Of a stretch of DNA of 64,000 nt, positions 10,788 to 21,379 are shown in pieces. A program made the position numbers and the translations under genes. A model generated the notes under the pieces. The model worked only from the letters and a program-made list of their open reading frames with translations. It was not told the origin of the DNA and made no database searches. Where the stretch lies: assembly GCA_037893225.1 (NCBI GenBank), contig JAZGUH010000360.1, positions 1,860,001 through 1,924,000 of the forward strand. Reading direction: 5' to 3'. Origin of the DNA: Hippasteria phrygiana (taxonomy: Eukaryota > Echinodermata > Asteroidea > Valvatida > Goniasteridae). Each line of letters begins with the position of its first letter. Positions within the stretch are counted from its first letter, which is position 1.

Positions 10788-10988
10788 AGCTGTTTTTATC
10801 AAGTCCCCTTAAGCCCGCTGGTGCCATTTGTCTGTAAGTTGTCATTGAGGGCAGCAAACAAATCTGACATAAGACATTGCCCCCTTTTTGTGTCTCGCAT
10901 CTTATTAACGTCATTTGTTTGCTGCCCCCAGTGACGACCTTTAGAAAAATAGCACCAATTTGCTAGACGGGATTTGATAAAAACAGCT
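10788..10988. mobile_element. Foldback MITE, about 200 bp
   Basis: The ends AGCTGTTTTTATCAA and TTGATAAAAACAGCT are inverted. Inner parts also pair, for example GGCAGCAAACAAAT with ATTTGTTTGCTGCC. It encodes nothing. It is duplicated at 38676-38876. Confidence 0.7.
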
Positions 10989-11197
10989 CTCAAACGTATT
11001 TTGTTTTATTTTGCGGCACAAATAATTACCTGCTTTAGGTAATATATCCTAATCTGCATAAGACTAATCAACACCCTCTTTAACTACTGGCTAGTGATTT
11101 TTTATTTTATTTTTTTTGTATTTATTTATTTATTTATTTATTTATTATTTTTTCGTGTGTGGGTTGTTTTTGGTTGTTTTTATGTTTTTTTATTATA
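10989..11197. other. Non-coding spacer with TTTA microsatellite
   Basis: A T-rich tract and (ATTT)n at about 11119-11146 lie between the MITE and the Tc1-like element. No gene is seen. The TA at 11196-11197 is the left target duplication of that element. Confidence 0.6.
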
Positions 11198-13498
11198 GGT
11201 TTTCCCGGCCAATTTCAACAAAAATTCATTCAATTTCATTAACACGCTTTCAAATTCACACGATTTTTCTAGTTCAATCAAACTAGAGTTTCTCTTTCGA
11301 TATTATTGCATTCAATTTCGTTTTCGTGCACCCATGATTCCATTACTTTCATTCCATTTCGTTAATTGGCATTTAAGACTACAAGATCGCCATTCTTATG
11401 TTGAATATATACCACCTTTTCGCAATAGGTGCAATCAAATTCAGAGTCATCGAAGCGTTCAGGATTTTGTAGCTGTTGTTTTTTTCTTTTTCATTTATGG
11501 GCAACGGATTTCAACATTCGAGCATTCAACTTCAACACGAGTAGGGCCTATGATACGACTTATTTGAGCTTAAAGTGAAACATATTTCTTTTACTGGTAT
11601 TTTTTGTTCCCTGTTAGGCATTTCCTTGTTATGCGTTTCATTCAATTATTGTTGTCTTAATTGCAATAGTTGTTACTGGTGCCTTTGTTACTCCTTGACT
11701 AAACATGAAATATGTGTCTTAAAGGCACTAAAATACAGTTTACAAACTTATGGCACTTAAAAATGATTTGGTTTTGCTTTGAGATTGCTTGTATGGGTCG
11801 TTATTATGTTTTTGACGTCTCCTTCAACCATGTCAAAATGAAAATCTACAAAGGATTTGTTATATAAACATGAGCTTATATTCACAAGGGGGTCATTGGT
11901 ACGTTAGAATAATGATGTTGTTTCCCTGTGGAAATTTTTTTCACAGGTCCTTTTTTTTACCCTTTGTACGTTTATCTTAAACTCGTTTCTGTCTCAAACT
12001 TGTTTCTTTAACCATCAATGTTCTGACGTGCTAGGCATCTCGGCATGTACGTTTGGCTGTTGTTGTACCTTCTCACGCATTTGTCATGGGTGATTTCTCC
12101 CACATTCTGTTGGGCCACTTCTTGTAGGAGATCACCTCTCCACTGTTGAAGATTGACTCCTGCTTCTTGTGCTGCCTCGCGGTCTCCTACTCGTACCTGC
12201 CATTCTGGGAGGGCCAAATCTCGTTTGACACCAGCTTTAAATGATGAATGTGCCATTTCAGTCATGTTCAGGAATGGTGAGTAGGGTGGTAGACGCTTCA
12301 ACTGGAACCGCTGGTTGATTCCTGCTGGGAGCTGGGCGCGTACATGGGGCCTCGCGTTGTCGTAAACGAGAAAAACTGGCTCATCTGCAGGGAACAGGTT
12401 TTCGCACTCACGAGCTGTGTCGGCTAGAAAGGCTTCGAATCTTTCTCTCGTAACAGTCTCAAAGGCTATTCGGTGGTGAACAAGACCAATCTCCCCAGAA
12501 ACAGCAAACGTAACGTTGCAGTTGCGTCCGCGTTGCGCATGAACCACGCGTCTTGCTGGGATACCGCGGGGGGCTCTTCCAAAGGAGCGTCTCGTCCAAA
12601 TGTTGTAGCCCGTTTCGTCGATGAACACGCAGTGGCCAACAACTCCGTACTGCAAGAACCACTGCGCGTACTCTGCACGCATATCGAGAACTCTGGGTGA
12701 GTTTCGGGCATCGGGCACGTCCTCTGCTAATTTGAGGGTCATGAGCATGCCGTCCAGGGTTCTTGCGATGGTGCTGGTAGACACGGTCGGTTTATCGGGT
12801 AGAGAGTGTTCCAGCTCTTCTTTCATCTGATTTAGTGTTAGTAGAGGGTTGTTGTCAAGCAATCGCTCCAGCTCATCTCTCATCTCCTGATCAACCTTGT
12901 TGTTGTGCGCTCCTCCAGTAGGAAGCTTCTCGTGGCGACCAGTACGCAAGTAGGTAGCCACGATGGACCTTGCAGTAGACCTCTTGATGCCGAGAGTGTC
13001 TGCCAAGACCAGGTAGTCAGCCTGGTTGTTCTCGAATGCTTCAACAAGCCTCGCCCTATCTACATTATTAACTCTTCTGTATTGACCACGGGCTGCCATA
13101 TTTGATTCAGAAATCGTCTATTTAGGGCCTACTAGGTGTGTTTAGCTCGGAACTAGTGTAGAAATGAAGTTCTCCTTGGAGTATCCTGCCATTAAATACG
13201 AATCAGAAAGCGCATACATCACAAACGAATTTGAATGCAAACATTTGGAAAATGTTTGCTCATTGATGAAATTGAATGGTTGACCAGCCTCGGTGACTGG
13301 CTTTGACGAAATTGAATGAACTAAATGACCAGTTGAATTTGAATGATCTTATTTGTAGAGTGAATGCTCAAGTGCTGAAAGTGAATGACCCTTTTTAACT
13401 CTTGAATGCTGGTGTAGCTCAGCATTTATTTTCTAACGAAATTGAATGAGCCGGGTATTAACTTGAATTATATTTTGTTGAAATTGGCCGGGAAAACC
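11198..13498. mobile_element. Complete Tc1/mariner-superfamily transposon (2,301 bp), copy 1
   Basis: The termini are perfect inverted repeats of about 26 bp beginning GGTTTTCCCGGCCAATTTCA, and the element is flanked by TA on both sides (11196-11197 and 13499-13500). Subterminal regions on both sides carry many copies of CATTCAATTTCGTT in inverted orientation. They occur between 11220 and 11550 at the left (for example CATTCAATTTCATT and CATTCAATTTCG) and between 13215 and 13470 at the right (for example ACGAAATTGAATGA, GATGAAATTGAATGG). These are probably extra transposase-binding sites. The interior encodes one intact transposase on the minus strand. Confidence 0.95.
12008..13099 (-). CDS. 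IS630/Tc1/mariner-type DDE transposase, 363 aa, copy 1
   Basis: The protein cuts the element out and joins it to TA targets. Residues about 14-60 form a helix-turn-helix DNA-binding region (LADTLGIKRSTARSIV..YLRTGRHEKLPTGG). The catalytic DDE_3-type core begins near residue 150. The triad reads D161 in FIDETGYNIW, D247 in LVYDNARPH and E281 in PPYSPFLNMTE, leaving 33 residues between the second Asp and the Glu. The GRAPRG motif at 174-179 is also typical. The frame is uninterrupted from ATG (13099) to stop, close to the usual 340-370 residues, so the enzyme may be functional. The ATG is the first in frame and is followed closely upstream by subterminal repeats. A copy with the same translation lies at 39896-40987. 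Confidence 0.95.
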   Translation of the reverse strand: MAARGQYRRVNNVDRARLVEAFENNQADYLVLADTLGIKRSTARSIVATYLRTGRHEKLPTGGAHNNKVDQEMRDELERLLDNNPLLTLNQMKEELEHSLPDKPTVSTSTIARTLDGMLMTLKLAEDVPDARNSPRVLDMRAEYAQWFLQYGVVGHCVFIDETGYNIWTRRSFGRAPRGIPARRVVHAQRGRNCNVTFAVSGEIGLVHHRIAFETVTRERFEAFLADTARECENLFPADEPVFLVYDNARPHVRAQLPAGINQRFQLKRLPPYSPFLNMTEMAHSSFKAGVKRDLALPEWQVRVGDREAAQEAGVNLQQWRGDLLQEVAQQNVGEITHDKCVRRYNNSQTYMPRCLARQNIDG

Positions 13499-13800
13499 TA
13501 TATTATTATTGTTTGCCTATTGATGCAATAGTTGGCACCATTTGCTGTATTGTTTGCAGCATTCAGTATGCTAGAACATGTTGCGCACAATTTAGCAAGA
13601 ATCCAACCTGACTTACGAAGGCTGCCTCCATTGGCAAATCACTCTGAAACTCTTGTTTGTTATAGGTACTTGCACATAAATTTGAAACAAATAACTGAAC
13701 TGTCTAGGGATATAATGGGACCATACATTGTAAAAAAGGATCATTCATTGCTGAGGTCAAGGTTGTGACCCCGCTTCCGTGTAGATAAGGACTGTCATCA
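13499..13800 (+). other. Flank between Tc1-like element and Y, with an unrecognised 78-codon frame
   Basis: A frame from 13532 to 13768 (MAPFAVLFAAFSMLEHVAH...) is open but matches no family I know. It has no clear splice or promoter context, and it is preserved in three copies only because of duplication. It could be a fragment of a longer gene. The CA at 13799-13800 is the left target duplication of element Y. Confidence 0.25.
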
Positions 13801-14620
13801 CCCTCACCCAATAGGAGTGCAGATATGGTGTACATATGGTGTAGTTTTAGTGTAGGTGTTTTCCAAAAGCTGGTGTACAATAAATTGACACCACCTTTGT
13901 AAATGGTGCTGTTTTGGTGCACCCTGTACAAATTTCAACCTGAAAACTGTACACCGGGTGCAGTTTTGGTGCTTTCCAATTATTTAAATTAGCACCAAAA
14001 GCGCACCACACATGATTGTGGTGCTGTTTTGGTGTGGCACCCTTATGGGATCTTAACGTGTGTTCCAATTATTTAAATTAGCACCAGAAGCGCACCACAC
14101 GCGAGTGGTGCTGTATTGGTGCAGCACCAATGGTGTGGATTTGGTGCACGGGCCAGATTTCTGCAGTTAACTTACACCAAAACTGCACCATTTTGCTGAT
14201 GGGGTGCACTTGTGGTGCATTCCAATTTTAATTAGCACCAAAAGCACACCACATGCGAGTGGTGCTGTTTTGGTGCGGCACCCAATGGTGCGGAAATATA
14301 TTTTGCTTAATTATTAAATGTTGAACTTGCATTCAGATAATTCATGCACCTTGCTCTTTCTATACATTTCATTTAAATGAATGTAATGTATAGACCTACA
14401 TGTACATGTACATGTATACATGTAGCTGAGCCCAATGTTGTTGAAAGTAATACAAAGCTGTAAACAAAAGCATTTCAAACCGAAAGTGATACATAATGAA
14501 TATATTCAGAAGTAACAATAAAAAAGGACAGGCTTAAATTGTTGCATTAATGCCAAAATATATATATAAATCAGCTGATCGGAGGAAAAGTTGCATGCCT
14601 AATGTCCAAACCAAAGGCAA
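13801..14620. mobile_element. Truncated left end of element Y
   Basis: It starts CCCTCACCCAATAGGAGTGC and carries GCACCAAA / TTTGGTGC motifs in both orientations to about 14290, then an A/T-rich inner part. It is the same sequence as 41689-42508, and it ends abruptly at 14620 where the next duplication unit begins inside the polymerase pseudogene. Confidence 0.85.
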
Positions 14621-17245
14621 GTGTAAATGTTTTAGATAGTCTAAATCCACTTCTAGTACCCACCCCCAAAAAGAGTCGTCGGCTAGAGACAATATATATT
14701 CGGTGGTGAACAGGGGTAAATATTTGTCTTTTATACCCACCTAAAATCTGCGTACGGTAATGGTTGAGACATGGCCCAACCGTACAAATTGTTGGCATCT
14801 AGATACGAAATAAACGAGTTGGGTTTATCGGGATCGTAATCTTTTAGATACTCGTTATTAGCCTCGGCATAGCGAGTACTACCCACGCTAGATATTCCCC
14901 CTCTGGTTCCTTTCTCTATGAATAAATGCTGATCTATATCGGTCAAGAGTTCTAATTTGACTTTCGAGTGTTTTAATAAAGCGTCCCAACTTAGACCGGG
15001 TAATGTGAAATAATGCCACGGATCTAATCCGTAATTTACTATACAGAGTTTTCTAAAGTTTTCAAACACATCGGCCAATAATAATACATCGGTCAATACG
15101 TAGAGGTCGTGATATTCACCCAAGTTTTTAATGTTAAAAGTCTGCCATACTTTTTTAGCGTGTTCGTAATCCGAGTCGCTTATATCGGACTCGGTTAGAG
15201 CGCTATAAAAATGACATTTATCGGGAAGTTTAGTTTCGTTGAATCGTTCGAAATCATCTATGTACTCGTACGGATATACACCCTTTTTAATTAAAAGATC
15301 GCGTTTAATGGGGTCGGCTGGCACCAGCGCTTTGCCGATATATCTAAACGCATCTCTCGGACACGCGGCTACTAATCGTTCTAACGACGTAGATAAAAAC
15401 TTGAAAGAATCTAAAAATCTGGGTTGACCTACCAAAAATGAAATGTATTTTTCGGACGTTTTAGATACACTTTAGTTTTCCGTTGGTTTCCGAAATACTC
15501 TGCATAATCAAATGAGCGTCGTAATTTTCTAAATTATGAATAATGACTGGGATTGGCGTTTTACCGGATTTTATCTGTAATTTCAAGTTACAGCACATGT
15601 GTGCCGCTCCTCTGTAGTTGCCATAACAGTGATGTGACAATGATCTCTTACTTTTCTAAACGCGCAAATCTCTCTGTCACATATTCCACAAAATATTGGA
15701 GGATGTTTACTTTTCAGTTTATTCTCGTCTACATCGGCTCTTTGAAATCTTCTTGGTTTAGGGTGGTGCCATATGGCGCGTAGCAAGTCTTTTTTAAGGT
15801 GCTGGCCTCTTTTTCCACTAGGTTTTCCCAATTTTATTCCTTCATCTTCGACGAGTGTTAGTATTTCTTTCGGAGTTTTTATGTCTAGATTGTAGTATTT
15901 AGATTCGCAATCAAATTCTGATCCAATTTGTTCCGGACATTCGCATTCGCAAGTATTTGTTTTATAGTTAAAGGGGTACTCGCAAATCCAACAATTTTTA
16001 GCGTCGTTATGAGCTAACTCGTCTTCGGGCATAAAAATCATGGGTTTGGGATTCTCGAATATTTCGTTGATTTTGTCTTTTTCGTCTAATAAATTATCTA
16101 AGAAATGCGATGTTGCGTCCGTCCCTCTATAAGTCTTGGGCTCGCCTAAAACTTGGCCGTCGGGTCCGATTATGATATAAGCGTAGCCGCATGCTTTATG
16201 TTCGTGAGTCTTTTTAGTCTGCGCGTCTTCGTCCGTTGGGGTTTGTAATGGTAATAAGATACTTTCAAAGTCCGCATATATAGTAAAAGTACGTATAGGT
16301 TGTCTATTTTTAAAGTTTTTAAACTTTAGAATGTTGTTGGTTGAGTCGGGTAATACTGCTAAAGCCGGGGTTTGGCTAACACCCCTACAATCTATCTCGT
16401 GTCTGTCTAAAATATCTTGCCTACTGAAATGTTGCAGGCATCACGTACAAAAATATTTGCGTCCGTTGTGTTTAGTTTCGTTGGACAGTAAACGGCTTAG
16501 GTTTTTTATCCAACAATAATGATTATTGTCTCCTTTAGAAAATAACAACAGATTTATGACCGGTTTTCGTTGAGTAGTTATTCTCAGCGGGAAAATTTTA
16601 TTTTCATAACCAAAAACGTTAATGGCGAGATTATTTTGTTTTTCGATCTTGTCAATATCCGTGATGGGGGTTGGAAACCCTACGTTCTTAAAATCTAATC
16701 CATCATCTTCTTCGAAGATAGAATTCCTTTCGTAGTGAATAGTATAGTTGGGGTTGTTTTTAATTGATTCTTTGGCTCTCAACGACCATCTGATACACTC
16801 CATCTTCGTTTTTAACATTGACGACTGCCTTTTTATGGATTATGTGAGGGGGTAGTGGAATGTAAGAATTGCCTCTTATTGGTTGGTAATTAGAAACGTT
16901 AATATAGAGCGCCTTTAAATCGTGAATTGCCCAACCGCTTCCGTTTGTTTGAAATTTTTCTATTTTTTCGATTATGATATCTATCTGTTCTTGTACTTGG
17001 TTTTCGATTTCGCCTTCATTTAATACGATCGATTGAAGCCCGAAAAAAACACTGGTTTCTTCGGTAAAAGTGTCGTTTACGTGATTATACTTTCTCAACG
17101 TAACTTTAAACGCGAGTTGAAATTTAAAGCTTCTAAATTCGTTTAGTGCGCCTTTCAACTCGTCTATGATTTTAAGTTTGTTTTCGTTAAAAAATGCTAG
17201 AGGATCTACGAGAATTGTATCGATACTCATCTCATAATTACGCAA
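14621..17245 (-). pseudogene. Protein-primed family-B DNA polymerase, copy 2 (3'-truncated)
   Basis: This duplicates 5082-7706 with the same internal frameshifts. It therefore carries the N-terminal region, Exo motifs, Cys/His knuckle and polymerase motif A (about 14772-14805), but it lacks motifs B and C and the C-terminus. These are cut off at 14620/14621, where the truncated Y end is joined. A short frame at 14534-14740 runs across the junction and is an artefact of the fusion. The shared frameshifts show that the gene was already dead when the block duplicated. Confidence 0.85.
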
Positions 17246-17622
17246 ATAATTTCTGAATGGCCTCGGAGTTGTTTCGTTATAAAAGCCAAGGGGGCAAGTT
17301 CTTTGTCGGGTTTTTTATAATATCGCCGTATGGCAGATTCAAAATCTTTTTTAATGTATCGACCCCTTCTCCCGGTAGGATCACCCAGCGGGATGTGTTT
17401 ATCTATGATTAAATCTTCTAATAATTCTTTAGACTGAAACCGCAAATTTTTATAAAGTGCCTCATTCTTTTTTATGACCGATATATAGTCTAGTCTGATG
17501 AACGTACCATTGCGTCCGGTTGGTGGGCCCAACGTAATGGCATATTTATCGATATACTTTTTCAGATCGTTTTTTGTCCAACGGGTGTAACCCGTTGCGG
17601 GTATCATTCTGTTTTCCATCAT
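17227..17622 (-). pseudogene. N-terminal polymerase segment with SAP-like repeats, copy 2
   Basis: This is the duplicate of 7688-8083, with the same translation including both LG.PTGR.G repeats and the same overlap with the downstream frame. Confidence 0.5.
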
Positions 17623-17693
17623 TTATAATAGATGTTTTTTTTATTTAAAAAATAAAAAAAAGATTAAACTTTTTTTGCCCCAAAAATTTATAC

Positions 17694-17724
<31 letters not shown>

Positions 17725-18466
17725 TTTGCTTCCTAAAAATGTGGGGGTTTTCCCTTTTTTGGAATCTGCCGATTTTCTCATTTTGATTTTTAAAATTTTT
17801 GGGGGGAAAAAAGAGGAAAGAGGGAGGGAGAGAGAGGAGGGAAAACGGAGGTGGGGCAGTACTCTCCTTTCTCTACTACTCCGGCCAATTTACGGCAAAA
17901 CAGGCCTTGACCTAGAAGTAATTGCAATAAAATTTATTTTAATTCAAAACACGAAGAAAAAAAAAAACTGATTAACATACTAAAAATCTAATTTCATCCA
18001 TGGAGTGGAAAGTTGGTTTTACTCGCCTTTTCTTGACTGATTTTCGTAACGCGTTATAGCGTAAACTGTCGTTTGCACTGTGACATGTTATGCTCAGCGT
18101 CTGTTGCCCGTCAGCACATCCTTTCACATAACGTCGGGATAAAACACGACTGCTCACAACAGGCGGCTTTGTCCTGTGTATATTACCGAAATCTTTAGGA
18201 TTTTACTTTGCCGGACGTCAACGTTGGGACGCAAAACTATATATATTTGATTTTTTAAAGAAAGAATTTTGATTTTCTTTTACTACTTTAATTATTATCC
18301 ACAAATTGACTAAACTGTTGCCAGTATTACAACTCAGTAAATCATTCGTTCTGGGGAGATCCTTGCATGGCATGGTTGAAAGCGTAGACATGGGCTTCAG
18401 TCCAATATTACTTATTTGCTATATTTATTTATTTATTTATTTATTTAGTTCTCTGGTATGAGAAAG
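17623..18466. other. Non-coding flank of polymerase, copy 2
   Basis: Duplicate of 8084-8927. No gene is seen; TTTA microsatellite near 18423-18447. Confidence 0.4.
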
Positions 18467-19235
18467 ACGGCATTAAGACGTCGTTTTTTGATCACGGCCG
18501 CTGTAGTATATATACACACGGCTGTAACGACCGTAAAACGACGTCCTAAAGACATCATGCTTTTTGGGTTTTGGGGTTTTTTTTGGCAGGTGGGTTGAGT
18601 TTTCGGGTAGAAAAAAGACGGCATTGAGATTTTTTTTTGTCACGGCCGTTGTAGTACACACGACTATAACGACCGTAAAACGACATCGTAAAGGCGTCGT
18701 GTTTTGTTGTTTTGTTTGGGCTATTTTTGGCGGGTGGGTCGAGTTTCGGGACAGGGGAAAAACGTCTTTAGGACGTCGTTTTCTTGTCACGGCCGCTGGA
18801 GGCCTAGTACACATGACTATAACGACTGTAAAACGAAGTTGTAAAGACGTCATTTTTTGTTTGTTAGGGTGTTTACTGTTTGTTTGTTTGTTTGTTTGTT
18901 TATTTTTGGTGGGTGGGGAAGATGTTGCGCGCAGGTGAGGTGAAAGACGTCTTTAAACCGTCGTTTTTTGGTCACGGCCGGCCCGCTGTATGTAGTACAC
19001 ATGACTAGAGAACGACCGTAAAACGACGTCGTAAAGACGTCGTGTTTTTGTTTGGTGGGGCGGGTGGGGGGATGCGTTTTCGGGTAGGGAGAAAGACGTC
19101 TTTAAGACGTCGTTTTTTGGTCACGGCCGCTGTACTACACACAACTAGATAACAACTGTGAAACGACGACGTAAAGACGTTATGTTTTTTGTTTTGGTTC
19201 TTTTTGGCGGGTGCATGGGGATGAGTATCCGGGTA
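18467..19235. repeat. GACGTC-rich tandem repeat, copy 2, interrupted by X
   Basis: Matches 8928-9696 almost base for base. The array is broken after GGGTA (TA at 19234-19235) by element X and resumes at 37577. Confidence 0.85.
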
Positions 19236-19700
19236 CCCTCACCCAATTGGGGTGTACACCTCATTATTTGGTGCAGTTTTGGTGCACATTTGGTGTACAC
19301 CAATTGTGCACCAGCTTCATGCAAATGAAGTGACTACACCAAACATGCACCACAGAATCTTAGCCCTAATGGTACATACACCAAAAGTACACCACATAAT
19401 GTTTGTTCTCAAAGCATGGCACCAAATGTGCACCACATAAACTTAGGTCTCAGATCACTGCACCAAATATGCACCACAAACTGTTTGTTCTCAAAGCATG
19501 GCACCAAATATGCACCACATAAACTTAGGTCTCAGATCACTGCACCAAATATGCACCACAAACTGTTTGTTCTCAAGGCATGGCACCAAATATGCACCAC
19601 ATAAACTTAGGTCTCAGATCACTGCACCAAATATGCACCACAAACTGTTTGTTCTCAAGGCATGGCACCAAATATGCACCACATAAACTCGGATCTCATA
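19236..19700. repeat. Left end of X: terminal repeat and 82-bp subterminal repeats
   Basis: After the terminal CCCTCACCCAAT the sequence alternates TTTGGTGC and GCACCAAA. Three 82-bp units start at 19416, 19498 and 19580, plus a partial one. Each has two GCACCAAAT(A/G)TGCACCAC sites separated by ATAAACTTAGGTCTCAGATC and CTGTTTGTTCTCAA. The inverse of this end recurs as the right end of Y (47862-48192). Confidence 0.9.
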
Positions 19701-21379
19701 TTATAACCTTGCATTATTCACTACAGAAGAATAAGCTCTGGGCACTGCATGTTGCAAAAGTAAAGCAAATTGCAGCTATATTGGAAACTTATAGCTATGA
19801 TTATAATGAATTTCCTTTATTCATATCTTGCAATAGGGATCGTCTGCTCTAATTCATGTAGCACATGGTACAGTGGTAGCACTGTTGACCAATGTTTTAG
19901 CAATCGTATTCTCCACAATTTCTGTTAAAGGAAATCTCAACCGCGGCCAAAAAAAAAGAAAAAATGCAGAGAGGAAATAAAATACTGAAACACTTTACTG
20001 GTACATAGATTTACAAGTGACCAGAATTTATTGTATAAAGCTGCAGATTATCCAGTAGTTTAAACTTCATGGCAAGACAAACTAAAAATTATTGCAGTTC
20101 ACAAATCAGTTTGAAGAAATAAGCCAACATGTACATGCAAATTAATGTTTTTGAAGTTTGAAAAATGCATTATTAATACGGATATCTTTCTCCTAGAATC
20201 AAATAGATGTAGTCTGATTTAAGCCCGACAAGTCAAATATTGTTGAGTATCCATTGACCTTGTGCATCTGCCTATTACCGAGTGTAAAGTGAAATGCATA
20301 CCGTCTACATTAATGTCGTCCTGGGTTGACCAGGCCAAACCGACCTGAAACATTATAAATACATGTATAGACTAAATGTGAGCATAAACTCATAAAACCC
20401 GAACTAAACCGACCATCTGGCTTGGGTGACTGTGTATGCTTTTAGAGACTGAAAAGTTCTTCGCGTTACGTGAAAATCGTCAGTAAGAATCATAACTATC
20501 TTCTGGTGAGGCCTACAGTTTATATACACAGTGATATACTGCAAACTGCACATTTTCACCGTGGGCTCATACCTGGCACAGTAACACCACGTGAAATTTC
20601 CTAAATGTTTTTTTCTGTGGTTTATTTTGGGTTTTTCACAAGATGGCTTAACCAACCGGGCCCGGCCCTACCCAAAAATCGACAACTTAAAACCGAAACT
20701 GACCGTACCCACCTGAAATTAATGAAAAACCAATCCAACTTGAAGTCGGTTTTGGGTCTGGTTTGCACTACATAACTGTCCATTCAGGGATGATGCAAAC
20801 ATGTTTATGTAATTAAAGTTTGAAATACATGTAAGATTAATGGTAATACATTCGTAATCACATCTACACATGTATAAATATTTCTATTGAACAATTTTCA
20901 TTCTGAAGTGCATCTCATTCCCTGCTGTTTGGAAACTAAGATTAAACTAATAAATTACATACACGTACATGTATTTATGTACATGTGCAATTCGGTTTCC
21001 ATCTAAAAAAACAAATTTTCTTGCACGATCTTGTAAAAGTGTCAACCCCACATCAGTGATTCTTTAACTTTGGTACCACTTTTTTCATATTTGTTTCATC
21101 TGACAAGTATGACTTGTGAATTAATTCATGCAATATTGAAGATCTGATGAACAAAGAAAGACCCTAGACAAATGTTCCATGTCTTTACGTACATATGATC
21201 ACTCTTAGATGCTTTCTTAAATGAAGCTTTTGTAGATGTACTGCCTGATGTAATCTTTAAGAATGATTACATAAAGCAAACCACATGCCTATCACATAAA
21301 ATGTACTTCAAGGTCATTTTCAAATGCATGTTCACAGAACAATAACGCTGTAGGAATGTAAACATGTATGAATAGAGTC
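19701..21379. other. Non-coding part of X downstream of the transposase
   Basis: No coding signal is seen. The stretch probably includes the transposase 3' UTR and spacer. Confidence 0.5.

Larger units (their letters stand above)
5082..14620. repeat. Tandem duplication, unit 1 (9,539 bp, unoccupied by X)
   Basis: This block recurs as 14621-19235 plus 37577-42508. The spacing is constant: 9,539 bp for the left part, and 27,882 then 27,888 bp for the right part, the 6-bp change being a longer poly-C run. I saw only a handful of base differences (for example near 13966 and in the poly-C and G/T runs). The unit joins the next copy at 14620/14621 with one base of microhomology. The TA at 9695-9696 is the empty counterpart of the X insertion site. 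Confidence 0.9.

Noticed and set aside
13532..13768. Conserved gene present in three copies (also 41420-41656 and 43810-44046)
   Set aside because: Copies are the same only because of the segmental duplications, so there is no independent evidence of selection; kept as an unrecognised frame.
14534..14740. Short frame beginning with polymerase residues and ending in unrelated sequence
   Set aside because: It spans the duplication junction at 14620/14621 and is an accident of the fusion.
19416..19700. Regular repeat-spacer look resembling a CRISPR array
   Set aside because: The 82-bp units are whole-unit tandem repeats with no variable spacers, in eukaryotic DNA at a transposon end.
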